Positions 1-13,490 are shown, counted from the stretch's first letter. The stretch is 64,000 bases of DNA from Salminus brasiliensis (GCF_030463535.1 NC_132892.1:28512341-28576340); one strand, 5' to 3'. The notes: generated from the letters alone by a model not told the origin. Numbers and translations are program-made.

Positions 1-504
1 TTCTTATATGGCCTATAAAAAAATTGGAAAGTTCTTTAGGAGAGATAAAGGGGTTCTTCTGAAAAAAAGTACCATCCTTGTTGATGTTTCTTCTATGGCC
101 TATTAAAAAACATTAATTATAAGGTTCTTTAATGGCACTGCTTGGGAGAACCCATTAGCTTGGAAGACACCTCTCTTTTTCAGAGTGGAGGTCACGGTTA
201 CTGTTGCCTTCATTATAATATCTTCAGAACTATATGATTACATTAATGTAATGATAACCCTGATATGAGATACACTGAAGGTGGCTTAGTTAAAGAAAAT
301 GACCTACAGATCAGACATAGGGCAAACACAGTCAGACAGCTGGCATGTATTTCTATGTTACTTCAAAGTTAAGTAGATCATGCAGGAGACAGAGACTACA
401 TTCACAGTCATATACACTGTTTCTCTCTCTCCGACACACTCATCACTCATACACTGCAACAGGGTTGAGCGGTATCCATTTTTCTCGTACCATCACACAG
501 CCTC

Positions 505-1393
505 GTAGAGCTGGGCAATATTACGATATTTTATTGTATCGTGATAAATCTCTAAGCATACTTTCTAAGCATATGGAGGATACTGTTAATACAGTGTAAT
601 TAGACTTTAATACGAGGTTTAATAAGATGAAGAGGAGCAGATGTTGAATAAAAATCACTCTATTTAGTATGAGAGTAGCTTTTAAGAGTTTGTTGCTGCT
701 GATGATTTATCTGTGATTACATGTATCGTTATAAATCTTGTGTATTTTTACTATATCGCCCAGCTCTACAGCCTTGCTTCTGTTGTGCAAATAGTGCAGA
801 GGGTCCTATGTTGATATGGCTTCAGTACAGTCTCAGCCTGCGTTATTATCATACCGAAAAACAACCGAATACAGTGCTGAGTTTGCTCACAGGGTCCCAA
901 ACTGACTGAACACTGTGCACGATGTCTGTCAGACGACAACTGCGAATGTTAACCTGCTCTTAATCAGGAGAAAGAAACTGGTTAGCATTAGTTTAGTCAG
1001 TTAGCAGGATAACAGTCTCCTCACCACAGAACAAACTGAAGTCTGGCTGGCTGAAAGCACACCTATAAACATTCAGAAGAGAAAGACTAAAATTGATCGA
1101 GAGGCCGGTTCTGCCGTGTTTGGACTTAGATAAGCTAGCTAGCAGGCTTAAACACCACAGTACAGGCCGTGTTCCAGGTAACTGAGGCTCAAATCACACC
1201 CGTTTAGAGGAAAAAAGTCTTCCACAGGCACATTTACAGGACTGGTTCATTCAGGTTTGCTTGCTCTCCCTTTCAGTTGAACTCTCAGTAGCACGTTGCC
1301 AAACTCACTACTATGGTGGGCTAAACCCCCTACCCTGTGACACTCTTAAATGCACGTGGGGGAATACGATATTACCGTTACACTGCCCAACCC
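505..1393. mobile_element. hAT-like element with 'gctgggcaatat' ends
   Basis: The left end is agctgggcaatattacgata and the right end is gatattaccgttacactgcc followed by caaccc, an inverted pair. Inner text (taagcatatggaggatactg) is shared, in reverse, with 36784-37115. No transposase is seen. Confidence 0.6.
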
Positions 1394-2169
1394 TACATGA
1401 CATTGACCTTTAGTACTATGCAGAATTTAGCCTTTTGTCTTTTTCTTCAGCTCTCTTCTTCCCTCATTTCCAGCTCTGACAGAGCTCTCTGACAGTTCAT
1501 TTATGAGATAGATGACTGGGGCTTCCTAAAATACCTTGGCCTGGGCAATATTTCTTTGACTCTATCACTCTCTCTCTTTCTTCCTGGTGAAAATCCAAGG
1601 TGGAGTCCAGCCAAGCTTGATCAGGCCCTATTAGCGTGGATGCTAAATCAAACAAACAGCTCCTGTCTCCTCAACACGTCTGTGGCTTTAAAAGCACGGA
1701 AGTCCAATCTATCAATTCTCTCTTTAGACTCCTAAAGCAGTGGCCCAATCTATTGATTCCACTTTAGACTTCTACAAGCGCCCCAGATTGTCAGTAAATC
1801 CATTTCTATTGCAGGGCATGAAGGCTGTTTGGTCCATGTCCCGGTACAGGAGAGGCTCTAACACTTCGGTAATGAACACATCCTCTTGTTCCTTGTCAAA
1901 GTCTTTTCTTCTCCTCCATCTCCTGGAAAGATTCATGAGGAGCAGGGGTCACCAATCTTACCAGTGAAGCCGGGCCGGTGGCTGCTGGTCCTCTCATTCC
2001 AGCCAAGCAAGAGCTTTGAAGACCAAATGATTGAACAAGTGGAGTCAGGTGAGCTCCAGTTTAATTAAAATTAAGTCCTGCAGACACTGCAGGCCATTGT
2101 GGGTAACAGAGGTGATCCCTGACGCATAAACTGTAGATGTTAACCTTAAAACTCTGTCCCACAAGGTTT

Positions 2170-2520
2170 TTTGAGTGATGCCACTAAAGAACCACTTTGG
2201 ATCTCTAAGGAATCATGTTTGGATAGATTTGGAACTATGAAGAACCTTTCAGCCTAATGTAGGGTCCTTATACTACTTTAAGTTCCCCTTAAACCTTTAT
2301 GTTATATAGAAGTTCTTCAAAACTTTAAAAGGTTCTTCATCCTCATAAATCCCCTTTTTAAATAAGGCTTTTTGGAGAATGAGTGGTTCTTCTTTGGCTT
2401 CACTCAGAAATCCATTGGAGATGCTTTTTCCATCATATGGAAGTTCTTCAAACCTTAAAAATGTCCTCATACTTTTAAGTTTCATTCTCAAAAGAGAAAA
2501 GAATAAATCCTGAAAGGTTT
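2170..2520. repeat. 'ggttcttc' degenerate repeat
   Basis: Words such as aaaggttcttcatcctcata and agtggttcttctttggcttc recur. Similar text is at 1-150, 16970-17050 and 58310-58400, suggesting one old dispersed family. Confidence 0.4.
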
Positions 2521-2552
2521 TTTTTTTAAGAAAACCAAAAGTGGTTTTGCTA

Positions 2553-3056
2553 CACTATATGGACAGAAGTATTGGGACACCGGCTCATCGAGTGTTTCGC
2601 CCAAAACCAAGTGTATTAAAAAAGAGTTGATCCTGCTTTTGTTGGAGTCACTGTCTCTGCTGTCCAGGGAAGAAGGCTTTCTACTAGATTTTGGAGGAGC
2701 ATTGCTGTGAGGATTTGATTCCATTCAACAACAAGGGCGTTAGTGAAGTCAGGGTGTTGGGTTATTACCACCCCACCTCATCCCCAACTTATCAACTCGT
2801 CCCAAAAATCCAGAGAACACAGTTCTTCCACTGCTCTACAGCTCAATGCTGGGGGGCTTTATACCCCTCTAGCACACACCTAGCATTAGGCAGCATGGTG
2901 CCAATAGGGTTATGCCTATCTGCTCCAGGGAGTCCTATTCTATAGGTAATACGTCTCTACAGGGACTAGACAAGCTGTGCGTGCAATGGGTGCAATGTAA
3001 AGTACCTGAATGCATTCATTACCAGGGGTGTCCACAAACCTTTGGACATTGGACAC
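2553..3056 (+). mobile_element. Dispersed 0.5 kb inverted-repeat element, full copy
   Basis: Left end CACTATATGGACAGAAGTAT; right end gtgtccacaaacctttggac. This is a good reference copy. Shared body words in order are ctgtccagggaagaaggc, gaggatttgattccattc, gtcagggtgttggg, gagaacacagttcttcc and cagctcaatgctgggggg. The two ends are similar but not identical inverted repeats, and no transposase is encoded. Confidence 0.85.
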
Positions 3057-3220
3057 TTACTGTGATCACTTACTGAAATACATTGAAATCCGGACATTAA
3101 CTTGGTTGCAACTGAATTTCTGAAGTTATTTAGAATCATCTACAGCTCCATTCTTCAGTCTAGACACATCTAACATCCTGCTAATCAGTAACTCAATGAT
3201 TGTGTACATTATACACAGAA

Positions 3221-3692
3221 CAGCCATAACATTAGTACCTAATATTGAGTAGGTCACCCTTGTGCCGCCACAACAGATCTGACCATTCGAGGCATAAACT
3301 CTACAAGACCTTTAAAGCCATGCTGTGGTATCTGGCACCAAGACGTAAGCAGCAGATCCTTTAAGTCCTCTTAGTTGTAAGGTGGAGCTTCCATGGATTG
3401 CATCAATGAGCCTTGACTCTGTCGCTGGTTCACATGCGAATTCTTTCTTGAACCATTGTGGTAGGTACTAACCACTGCATACCAGGACCTGCCTGATATT
3501 TTGGAGATGCTCTGACCTCCAGTCGTCTAGCCATCACAGTTTGGCTCCTGTTAAGTGGCTCAGGTCATTTCAACACATCACCTTCAAGAACTGACAGTTG
3601 ACTTGCTGCCCCTTAACAGATGCCACTGTAGATGAAGATAATCAATGTGTTTTACCACTTTACCTGTCAGTGGTACTAATGTTATGGCAGAT
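3221..3692. mobile_element. MITE, 'gccataacattagtacc' family, copy 1
   Basis: The left end gccataacattagtacc and right end ggtactaatgttatggc are perfect inverted repeats. The body includes cagatctgaccattcgaggc and gtggtatctggcaccaagac, both shared with 45062-45594. Confidence 0.85.
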
Positions 3693-4075
3693 TGTAGGCA
3701 TTATCAGCTGTTGGTATGTAGACCTGCAGCTACCGTCACTGCCTGAGAAATCCTTGTTGCTATAATCGTCCATAGTGCCTAATGCTGATCAAACGCAGAC
3801 AGATTATGAAAGCTGGCAAGAAAAAAACAGGTCGTGTTTGTCCAACAAAAAGGAGTCTATATGAGGATCACAGAGCAACACTTGACCAAAAAATAGAGAC
3901 TACCAGGAAGATCTCACACTCTAGGCAGAGCACATCTGCTTCTGACAAGGAAAGAAATGTGACGAGACTCGTTAAGCCTTGTGTTAGCATATGTTCCAGC
4001 TAAAAACGTCAACAGTGTGACAGCGCTAACAATCAAGGCTAGCTGAGAACTGCGCAGGTACTTACATGTAGCCAT

Positions 4076-4215
4076 CCTGCTGGACAATGGTACCCTCGTA
4101 CCCTCTTACAGGGTCAAAGGGGCATCGGGGGGCATTGTAGAATTCCAAAAACACTTCAAAAAGCAACAAGTAAGTATCCGAGCAACGACCAATCGTTTGC
4201 CTTTCAGTGCTGACC
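4076..4215 (-). other. Coding-like stretch with consensus donor, unrecognised
   Basis: The minus strand has an open frame of about 46 codons ending DPVRGYEGTIVQQDGYM at a perfect ATgtaagt donor (near 4075). Before it comes EFYNAPRCPF. No convincing acceptor is fixed, and the plus strand is partly open too. It is not a RIM sequence I know, although it lies where rims exons could be. Confidence 0.2.
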
Positions 4216-4857
4216 CTATCTTGATGAGGCACAGAGCCGGAGCTTGTTCTAGGACAGGATGGGAGTTGCCGAGAGAGCGAGAGAGCGAGAGAGAGAGAGC
4301 ATCATGCCCTGATTGGATCCAGTTGGCCTTGTTCCAGCGTAATCTGAGGTAAATCTGATGTCCAGAGGCCCACAGCTGTCAGGCACCCAGAGAAACCCTC
4401 CCAGGAAGGATTAGCAATCTGCGCTAATCCCACCGCCTAGCACTACTGCTAGACCCTCTCCATTATTCAAACTGCCAGGCCTGACAGTGCAGCCCCTGGG
4501 CTGCCGGTGGGCATGTACTGTATTCCCCATTGAAGTGGAGAAGGTCCAAGATCTGGTCTCAAAGGCAGGTATTAGCATGAAATCTTGGACGACCACCACC
4601 AGTAAGTTGGAACGAAGCATGTTCTAGGACAACCAAAGTGGAGAAGGCGTGGTTTAGCTGAAAACCAAGCCCAGCAAGAGGAGATGTGAGGACCAGACCA
4701 GGGTTTGGACGGGTAGATTACTCCTCAGTAGCTGCATGGCTGAGGACGGGTGACATAATCCAGACTTTAATCCCTGAATTAGATCGAATTCGCGACAAAT
4801 GCAAGAGGATTCTTACTCATTCTCATTTTCCCACTTTCTCAAAAGCTGACATTCACC

Positions 4858-5319
4858 ATATGTCCAAGTATTTGTGGACACCCCCTCTAAAGAATGCATT
4901 CAGCTACTTTACATAGCATTTATTGCTGACCAGGACTCTCTAGAGGCACCATGCCTAATGCCAGGCGTGGGCTAGAGGGGTATAAAGCCCCCCAGCATTG
5001 AGCTGTAGAGCAGTGGAAGAACGGTGTTCTCTGGACTGATGGTGGTGGTGCTCCAGCCAATACTTTTGGGATGAGCTGGGGAATTGAGGATGAGGTGGGG
5101 TGGTGATCATCCAACATCCTGACCTCAATAACGCTCTTGCCGCTGAATGCAATAAAATCCTCACAGCAATGCTGCTCTACAATCTAGTAGAAAGCCTTCT
5201 TCCATGGACAATTGAGAAAGTTTCTTCAACAAAAGCAGGTTAAACTCTTTTTTATTACCATTGATTTTGGACAAAACAATAAATGAGCAGGTGTCCCAAT
5301 ACTTTTGTCCATATAGTGT
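4858..5319 (-). mobile_element. Dispersed 0.5 kb element, full copy, reversed
   Basis: It starts atgtccaagtatttgtgg and ends acttttgtccatatagtg, with the whole family body in reverse. Confidence 0.85.
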
Positions 5320-6837
5320 TCCCATGGCCTGCCACAGTGCTATGTACTAAGCTAGATGTTCTTAGCAGAACAGTGAAGCATGGTTAAAAAAAAAAACAAT
5401 ATCAAAATGTAGGCCTCCAAAACCTGAACGTCGTGACAGAGAGAGAGACAGAAAGGGAGAGAATGATTAAACCCAAACCCGTGTGGAAATTGTAGATTGT
5501 GCTGGTTCCTCGATAGAGAGACTGTAGGAACCCACTCTAGCAGAAGACGAGCGTAGGCAGGGACGGCTTATTGTTCCACTGCACTTCTTACATAAAATCC
5601 TGCCTGATGACAAGAGGCATGTGTTTGTAGCTACCATGGAAAGGACATGTAATGGGTGAAGTCAGAACCTTGTATCTCCAAATGGTAGTTTTACAGAAGG
5701 CGGTATAAAAGCCAAGCTTCTGTTGATCCCTTTGTCCTGCCATGTTCTCACAGTGTAAAAGGCAATACTGAGATATCAAGTTTATTCCAACCTTGATGAT
5801 AACCCAGATAACATGACCATGTGGGGCCTGTAAGCCTAAGTATGGTATATCTATGCCATGGGTAGCCCAAGTGGGAACCAGAAAGTTTTGTCCGTGGATT
5901 CCATGTTGCCTCCACATAAGGATGCCCACCAGGGTCAGTGATGGGACCAGGAAGGGTTAAACATGGTCCTCATCTGGGTTGTATACTACACATGGGGGCT
6001 AGATGAGACCCACCCTGAGCCATGTAACCCGCCCACCCACCCACCCACTAGGACTCCCCTTATCATTTGCAATAATCCCAAGACTAGGCACATGAGGACA
6101 GGCCACCGCCTCTTTTCGAGCTGCCACCAATGCATAATCACTAGGCAGCCAACATGCTCGGATGAAAGCTCCCCTGATCCGCCCCAGCTCTGATACATTA
6201 GCCAACAGATACATGTGCCAACCAGCATCACAATGAAAGTGATGAGGGAAGAGAGTGCCATCTACCCACCCAGGGACAGCATGGGCAATTGTGCTCTCTC
6301 AGGCTCCGGCTGCTGATAGTCAAGCAGCATGACCTGGGAATCAAACTTCTTCAGTGCTTGGTCTATAGCATCTGCGTCTTCGTCTACAGCATGTTGGTTG
6401 GGAATGTTTTTAAATAGTGTCCCGTTAACTCAACTCGGATGTCACGTCATCCCCAGCTCCGTCATTCCCAGACATACGACTTAAAAACGGAACACAACAC
6501 GATAGATCATTCTCTGGCCCTCTTAGCGACCCCAGGAGGCCACGGCCCTCGCTTTGAGAAGCGCTGGCTTAAAGGTAAATGTCCTCATGAGCTAAAATCA
6601 CTAAGATCTAAGATTACTTATAGATAGAATTTGCTGTGAGCAAGAGCCCAACAGTGTGGACAGCAACTGCAGTGGATGGCAGTGGTTCACCTGGCAAGTC
6701 CACCACCATAAGCATGTGTTTGTGTACTTCTATGAGGGATAAAGACTCGAACTGGTGTGCGTGTGTGTGTGTGTGTTTGTGTGTGCATGCTTAGTGTTAG
6801 TGTGCCAGCCTCCTCCTGCTTCGGTGAATACAGTTCT

Positions 6838-7003
6838 CCATGGTAACCAAAGCAGAGAGAGAGAGAGCGAGAGCGCGAGAGAGAGGATAGAGCATGAGGG
6901 AATAAGATACAGAGAGAGAGGCTGAAGAAGCAAAAGAGAGAGCGAGAGGAGAAAACGCTAGGTGCAAATGGAAAGAGAGACTGAAGACAAGTGACAGACA
7001 GAC

Positions 7004-7036
<33 letters not shown>

Positions 7037-7255
7037 AAGAGAGAGAGGGAGAGAGACAGAGAGAGAGGGCCGAGGCGAGTGCTGTCAGCTGTGAGAGAGT
7101 CCAGAGCCGTTGGATACGCTAGTTCAGGGACTGAGAGGAAATAGGTTAGATAAAAACGACTGCCGCCCTGACAGATCTGCTGACACACGACTACTGAATC
7201 ATACTCCAGAGACAAACACACAACCACACACAAACACACACACACACACACATAT
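6838..7255. repeat. GA-rich tracts and (CA)n
   Basis: Imperfect GA runs (6855-7070) are followed by a CA run (7228-7252). A GT run is just left at 6757-6775. Apparent reading frames here are repeat artefacts. Confidence 0.8.
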
Positions 7256-7944
7256 TATTCTGCAAAGATTTAGCAAGTGTGCACATTTTCAGCTTCACTG
7301 CACTGTACTCTTCGGGCTACAAGATCTTAACAGCTCTAATGTCTGTAAGCCTGAGACAGTCGTATCCCCAACTAGCCATTAATGAAGCAACAAGGAGCTG
7401 CCATATAGAAGAGAACCCAAGCAAATCATAGACCCTGTTTCAAGCTGGTGGTTTAATGTGACTAGCAAGACTGTGTGTGGATAATATCCGATATCTGCTT
7501 TTAACCACATGCATTTACACTGGGTAGTCAGATGTGTTAAAGGCGATGCTCACACAGCAGGTCAAAGGGACCCAATATGTGACACAGATGTGTGTACGGC
7601 TAAAAACACACAGAATCTTTCTAATTTGGGCCACGTTAACATGTGGTACTGAAATCTGAGGCGCAATCCGATGAGCAATCACTTGACTCAGTCGGAACAG
7701 CCAATTTTACATCGAATTCATGCAAATTTTACACCGATCCAACCTGACATTCCTCATAAACACGGGAAAGGGAAAGGACTTTTGCGCTTGTACGTCAATT
7801 TAGTGGTTTTGATCCGTCATATATAGGCAATATTATAAGGAAAGTGTGAACAGCCTAAAACGAATTGGGGAGAAATTATTACATACATATTAAGGCCACT
7901 TTACAGGCTGTGTGGAAGTAGCCTTACATCTGGTCATTTCATGG

Positions 7945-8373
7945 CAAGTGCCAGTTAAATGTTTGGGCACACCTGGTTGAATGTGTGTAGATCATCATCT
8001 TAAAAACATCTGATCCAAACGCAAGGGTCAACATATTTTTGGTCACTGGGGACACACTGGTATTCACCGTAGTTAGGATGTTATGGCAGGGGGTTATAAA
8101 GTAAATGTGTATGTATGAATGATCATAAGCATACTGTAGCTGCATGGTATAAGAGGTATTTCCACCCTCACGCATTCTCACACTGCCACAGTTCTTCAGC
8201 TTAGACTTACTTTAATACCCCTAGCCACGACAGCGTCCCAGCGTCCTCTTTTTAAAAATAAATAAATAATTAAATGAATAAATATGGTCACCCCCTAGCA
8301 TTTAGAAGGTTTTTAATATGATGGTCAGCACACATTCAACCAGGTGTGTCCAAACTTTTGCCTGGAAGTGTAG
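7945..8373. mobile_element. MITE with 'ttgggcacacctggttgaat' ends
   Basis: The left end aatgtttgggcacacctggt and right end accaggtgtgtccaaacttt form terminal inverted repeats extending further inward (gaatgtgtg... / ...cacattc) over about 430 bases. Confidence 0.75.
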
Positions 8374-8391
8374 GTTTCAGGATCACCTGAA

Positions 8392-8779
8392 ATCAAGGTT
8401 GTAAAAAAGAGTTTATCCTGCTGTTGTTGGAGTAACTGTCTCTACTGTCCAGGGAAGAAAGGCTTTCTACTCGATTCTGAAAGAGAATTGCTGTGAGGAT
8501 TTGATTGCATTCAGTGACAGAAGGGTGAGTGAGGTCAGGATGTTGGATGATCATCATCCCGCCTCATCCCCAACTCCCCAATTTATCCCAAAATAAATTG
8601 AGCATCATCCATCATTCCAGAGAACACAGCTCCACTGCTCCACAGCTCAATGCTGGGGGGCTTTATACCCTTCTAGCCCACACCTGGCATTAGGCAGCAT
8701 GGTGCATTTGGTGAAACTTAACAAAGCTGAATGCATTCATTAGGAGGGGTGTCCACAAACATTTGGACATGTAGTGTAT
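8392..8779 (+). mobile_element. Dispersed 0.5 kb element, left-truncated
   Basis: The left end is missing and the copy directly abuts the MITE ending at 8373. The right end gtccacaaacatttggacat is intact. Confidence 0.8.
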
Positions 8780-9718
8780 AGGTCAATAAACACACTGCCT
8801 GACTAGCATCAATATCCCTGCTATGAGGGATGATCATGTTTCTGGCAAGCTGTCATCAATCTCCAGTTTTTCCTCTCATGATGGGCTCTCACACTTACTC
8901 TCCTGTGCCATCCATCTTGAATCTGAGGCAGGGAGGAGGGTGGGAGGAAGGGTGGAACACTTAATGTTTAGTGCGAATACTGGCTGTGTCAGCGTTTAGG
9001 CTGCAAACATTACTGGAGAAATGGACACACTAGTCGTACCACAGTTTGCGGGCAAGTTCCAATCCCATCCTTCTGATTTTAGGCTAAGCAGCTGTAATTT
9101 AGCACTTAATGGTGACTAACAAAGGAGACTGGAGCCTGTATTTTCACACTAATGAGCCACCAGGGTACTGCCCCCGATAGCACCTGCATGCTAGCTTTTA
9201 CAGGCTTCTCGCTAACGCTGCTGTGAATAGATGCGGCACGTGTAGTTCAAGTACAGGCTAAACGCTACTCCCTAGCAGTGGTGATTAATCATTTCTAGAT
9301 GGCTAGCCGGCTGACAACAAGAACACTAATTGGGAACCTCGCTGCTTGCTTTAGCTTGAACTTAGAAGGAGAAAAACGTCCTGTTCGACTGTATCTAACT
9401 TTAACAAGTGATTAATTGCTGCTAAACTTAGCATGCGGCCTTCACAGCTAGCTGACACAACTGGAAAGGCTGCGCCGCTGAAAGATCCAGCTCGAGACCA
9501 GCCTTTGCTGTGTCTCAGGTGGTTCACCAGGGTTTAAGGTGGTTGACAAGCTGGTCATACAGATGAAAACATACCCTATGCTGGTCAGACAGCTGGTTAA
9601 ACTGGTTGACCAGCATAGCCTGTTTTGAATTGAGTTTGATGGAGTAGCTGGTCTATCAGCAGACCAAGCTGGTCGTCCGGATGCTCATACTGTGTGAATA
9701 GTCAGGTCGGAGAACCAG

Positions 9719-10008
9719 CTTGGTCATACAGATTGACTAGCCTGATCAGGTTGGTCATACAGGTTGACTAGCCTGATCAGGTTGGTCATACAGATTGACT
9801 AGCCTGATCAGGTTGGTCATACAGGTTGACTAGCCTGATCAGGTTGGTCATACAGGTTGACTAGCCTGATCAGGTTGGTTATACAGGTTGACTAGCCTGA
9901 TCAGGTTGGTCATACAGGTTGACTAGCCTGATCAGGTTGGTCATACAGGTTGACTAGCCTGATCAGGTTGGTCATACAGGTTGACTAGCCTGATCAGGTT
10001 GGTCATAC
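9719..10008. repeat. 31-bp minisatellite, about 9 copies
   Basis: The unit runs gactagcctgatcagg followed by ttggtcatacaggtt. Nine copies of gactagcctgatcagg are countable, with only a few substitutions. Every unit holds the perfect 10-base palindrome cctgatcagg. Flanks from 9500 contain looser forms of the same motif (gctggtcatacag), and a related degenerate stretch is at 22340-22470. Confidence 0.95.
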
Positions 10009-10934
10009 TACTAGACCACCTAAATCATTAAACTCAAACTTTTTTAGTTTAGATTATCTTAACCAGTTTGATCATCTTGAGCTGGCCAGGCTATTATTTC
10101 CTTTGCTACTTAAAAAGGGCATACTGCTGATCATGTAAAACACTCACACTCACACAAACACACACACACACACATCCACATAAAACAAAAAAACACTGAT
10201 GCACAGAAAACACCAACATTCAGAACAGCACAGGTGCAAAAAACTAGCATAAAGAGTCGCAAGTGCCCATCGGAATGCAGCGTACGTTCCCGGATGTTCC
10301 CACCATTAGCACTGGAAAAAACAGGAGGACTCTCTCCACCCCATACACATCTTATACCATAACCACTGACCCCTGACCTGTGTGGCATGCCCGTCGCAGT
10401 CCCAGGGCACAGGCAATTGCAGCAAACATGCACATTCACTTTCCGTTAGTGGCACTTTATTTGAAAGGGACTTCATCCCATATTAAAGCAGCACTGGTCA
10501 TTATTTCATGAGCGTTCGCAGGGCCTCACCCGTCGTCCAGCTCCATTCAACTAAAGTGCAACCAACTCTTTGTGACAACATCAATATTCAGACCAATCAA
10601 AATGCCACCCCATGCCCATCAACCGCTCCCTGTGTGGCAGCCCGTCCCTATAGCAACGCTGACGCATCTCCATGGTAATCCCGGACCAGCCGTACAGCCA
10701 CAAGGAGGGGGAGGGGCACGCGGTTAGCTGACACATGCTAGCTACGTCTTTGTGTGACACTGACTGGAGTGAGGAAGGGATCTGTGCCCCATGCAAAACA
10801 AAACTACAATACCCAGAATTCCTTACCCTGTCCTTCCCTATGAGACACTTTGCAGGAGCAAGAGACAAACAACAGGAGCAAAATTAGTCATAATGCACAA
10901 GAGAGTGAGTGATAGAGGCTAAGGGTGGGGGATA

Positions 10935-11680
10935 TGAGCTTAAATATATATGACAATGTTTTCCTCAACAACAACAACAATAATAAACATGAATTAATCA
11001 TCTTTATAAAGCTATAGATTGATATTACTAATAATAACAATAATAATACAGTTATTATTATTATTATTATTATTATATTGATGTTTATTATTGATTATTA
11101 ACAAATAAAACTACTAATATTAGTACAAATATTAAAATATTAATAATATTAAATGTTTTGTTGCTGGTGTGAATAATAATAATAATAATAATAAACAGCA
11201 TTGTTTATTATGATGATACATCCTAAAAATGTACACACATTTATTACATAATGAAATAATAAACAATAAAATAAAACACAAAACAATATAAAAAATACAT
11301 ATTAAAACAAAATTATATAATTAATCATTTTTAATTATTATTATTAAAAGGGTTTACAGTTGTAGACTGTATGTTATTGTTCAGAATTAATTAGTAATAT
11401 AATTATGATTTCTATTTGTATTATATCATTTCACATATTCTTTTTAATTTACACCCAAAAATTACTGAAATAAAAATTACTGAAACAATTAATAACATAG
11501 TAATTACATTTATACCAATAATATATATATATACTAATATATAACTATAATTGCTAATTATGAATGATAAAGATCATATTATTATTACTAATTACTGATG
11601 ATAGTTATAATAGTTATTAGTAATACTACTACTAATAATAATAATTATTATTATATTATATATAATAATTATTGTTATTG
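10935..11680. repeat. AT-rich, ATT/AAT simple-sequence region
   Basis: The region is nearly all A and T with (TTA)n and (AAT)n tracts (for example 11044-11078 and 11173-11195). No gene is seen. Confidence 0.8.
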
Positions 11681-11978
11681 TTGTTGTTAGTGAGGTTCTT
11701 ACGTGCTTTACAGTCAGTAAAGGCTGCACGTTATGCTTTTTGCTACATTTCTAAGATTGTAAGTCTGCTCTTTGATCATGAGGTACTATTTGTGTGGGCG
11801 GGGCTGTTTGTGCTTCACAGTGATTGGGCTTTATCACAGTATCAATATCATTCATTTATATGATATCAATATTCCCTATTCTGATTTAACTCCCACCCTT
11901 TATGGAAGCTATACGTATATATATAGAGCATTATATCTATTAATCCATGTGCAGTTGTTTAAGCATTAGCAGACGCAC

Positions 11979-12309
11979 ATACACACACACACACACACCC
12001 ACACACACGCACACACAGGCACACACACACATATATATATATTGAGAGCGAACACGGATAGAACACAGGTTCTCTCATAACCACAGAATAATCATAAACA
12101 TCATCACACAAAAGAGAAGAAACAGAAAATAAATGCTAACCACTTTATCCTCCTTCAGTCATGCAGTCCAGGAAGCAGAGAAGTGAAAGAGGAGAAGGAG
12201 GAGGAGGAGGAAGAGGAGGAGGTGAAGAAGAAAAGGAGGGGAGTGGGGGGGGTGTGAAATTGGAAATCGAAAATAAATGGTGAGAAATGGAGACATTGCA
12301 TGTGAAAGG

Positions 12310-12350
<41 letters not shown>

Positions 12351-12430
12351 AGGGAGAGGGGAGGAGAGGAGAGAGAGAAGGGGGTGAGGGGAGAAGGGAG
12401 GGAAGGGAGGAAGAAGAGGAGGAGGAAGTG
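11979..12430. repeat. CA microsatellite, then GA/GGA-rich purine tract
   Basis: The CA run is at 11979-12032, and purine-rich sequence extends over about 12180-12430 with a pure GA run at 12308-12343. Both strands show long frames only because of the repeats. Confidence 0.8.
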
Positions 12431-12896
12431 TTAGTGAAGGAAAAGTGCCTTCCTCTGTGTGTTAAAACAGACTCAGATTTCAGTGCGAGTGACAGCAGGC
12501 TGTGCTCTAAATCAAACTCTAGTGCCCTACAATGGAGTGCACTTGACATTATGGCATCAACACAGTTACAGGAGTATTCCAGCATTTTTCAACCTCATCT
12601 GCATCTGATAGATCTGTAGAATATGGCAGATTAGCACAGAGAGTAATTATCCAGAGCTTTGGAAATGGAAGGAAACCCACTGACACTAAAACACACTTGA
12701 ACTGAAGTCAATGGGGCAGACGCTCCAGGTTTTCGGTTCTTCTACTAAGTGCAAGAAGAAAACGTGTCAAAATGGTTGTGAATAGTAATTAATTACATGC
12801 TACAGATGCCAGAGATTAGGCTGAGAAACACTAGAGGTCTACATGAGAGAGACAATGGATGTGAGATGAGAGATGCATTGCAGTCATGTAAAAGTA

Positions 12897-13490
12897 CAGT
12901 TAGGTGAATATGTTCTTGTGAGGAAAAAGTTGGAACACCCCCACATTTATTACTACTTCAAATCAGGTGCAGAACATCAGCTGTAGATGATTAGAACATG
13001 GTTAGAGCGGATTCTGGAGGAGCCTGTCTTCTTTAAACCTCAGACATATCATTTGGTTTGCTCTTGATTGTTGATTGTTGTGAAGTGAGTGGTGAAGATC
13101 ACCATGGCCAGATCCTAAGAGCTCTCTGAGGCCTTCAGAAAGAAGGTTGTAGATGCAGAGGAGTCTGGGAAGGGGTTTAAAAAGATCTCAGAACGGTTAG
13201 AAATCAGCCGTTCCACTGTCTGCTAAATCATTTACAGGTGAAACAACTGCTAACATGGCCAGATCAGGCCGACCTAGCAAGTTCAGCCCAAGAGCAGACC
13301 ACTAGCATCCAACAGCCCTAAAATGTCATCATGGTAGCAGGTAGCTCTCACCACAGCGTACGTCAAAAAAGAAGCTGAATCACCTCTATCTTAATACTAT
13401 TCAAATGGACATCAATATGTTTAAAAATGTTCAAAAAGACAAGAGGTATTCACAGGGTGTCCTAAATTTTTCACATCTGTATATTCATGT
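12897..13490 (+). mobile_element. Tc1/mariner-like fossil keeping the N-terminal transposase segment
   Basis: Imperfect terminal inverted repeats (gaaaaagttggaacacccc at left; gggtgtcctaaatttttcac at right) bound about 0.6 kb. Near 13115-13225 the text reads like the helix-turn-helix part of a Tc1 transposase (ELSEAFRKKVVDAEESGKGF, then KKISERLEISRSTV). A stop lies before this stretch and the catalytic domain is missing. Confidence 0.7.

Noticed and set aside
5588..6261. Frames of 91-113 codons as small genes
   Set aside because: No start context, splice sites or recognisable domain. The text (tgccatgggtagcccaagtg type) looks like an old fish repeat.
9719..10008. Regular 31-base spacing resembling a CRISPR array
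   Set aside because: The whole unit is repeated with no unique spacers, and the DNA is vertebrate. It is a minisatellite.
12145..12619. Overlapping frames of 110 and 146 codons over a purine tract
   Set aside because: They encode only Arg/Glu or Ser/Pro/Leu runs from the GA/GGA repeat.
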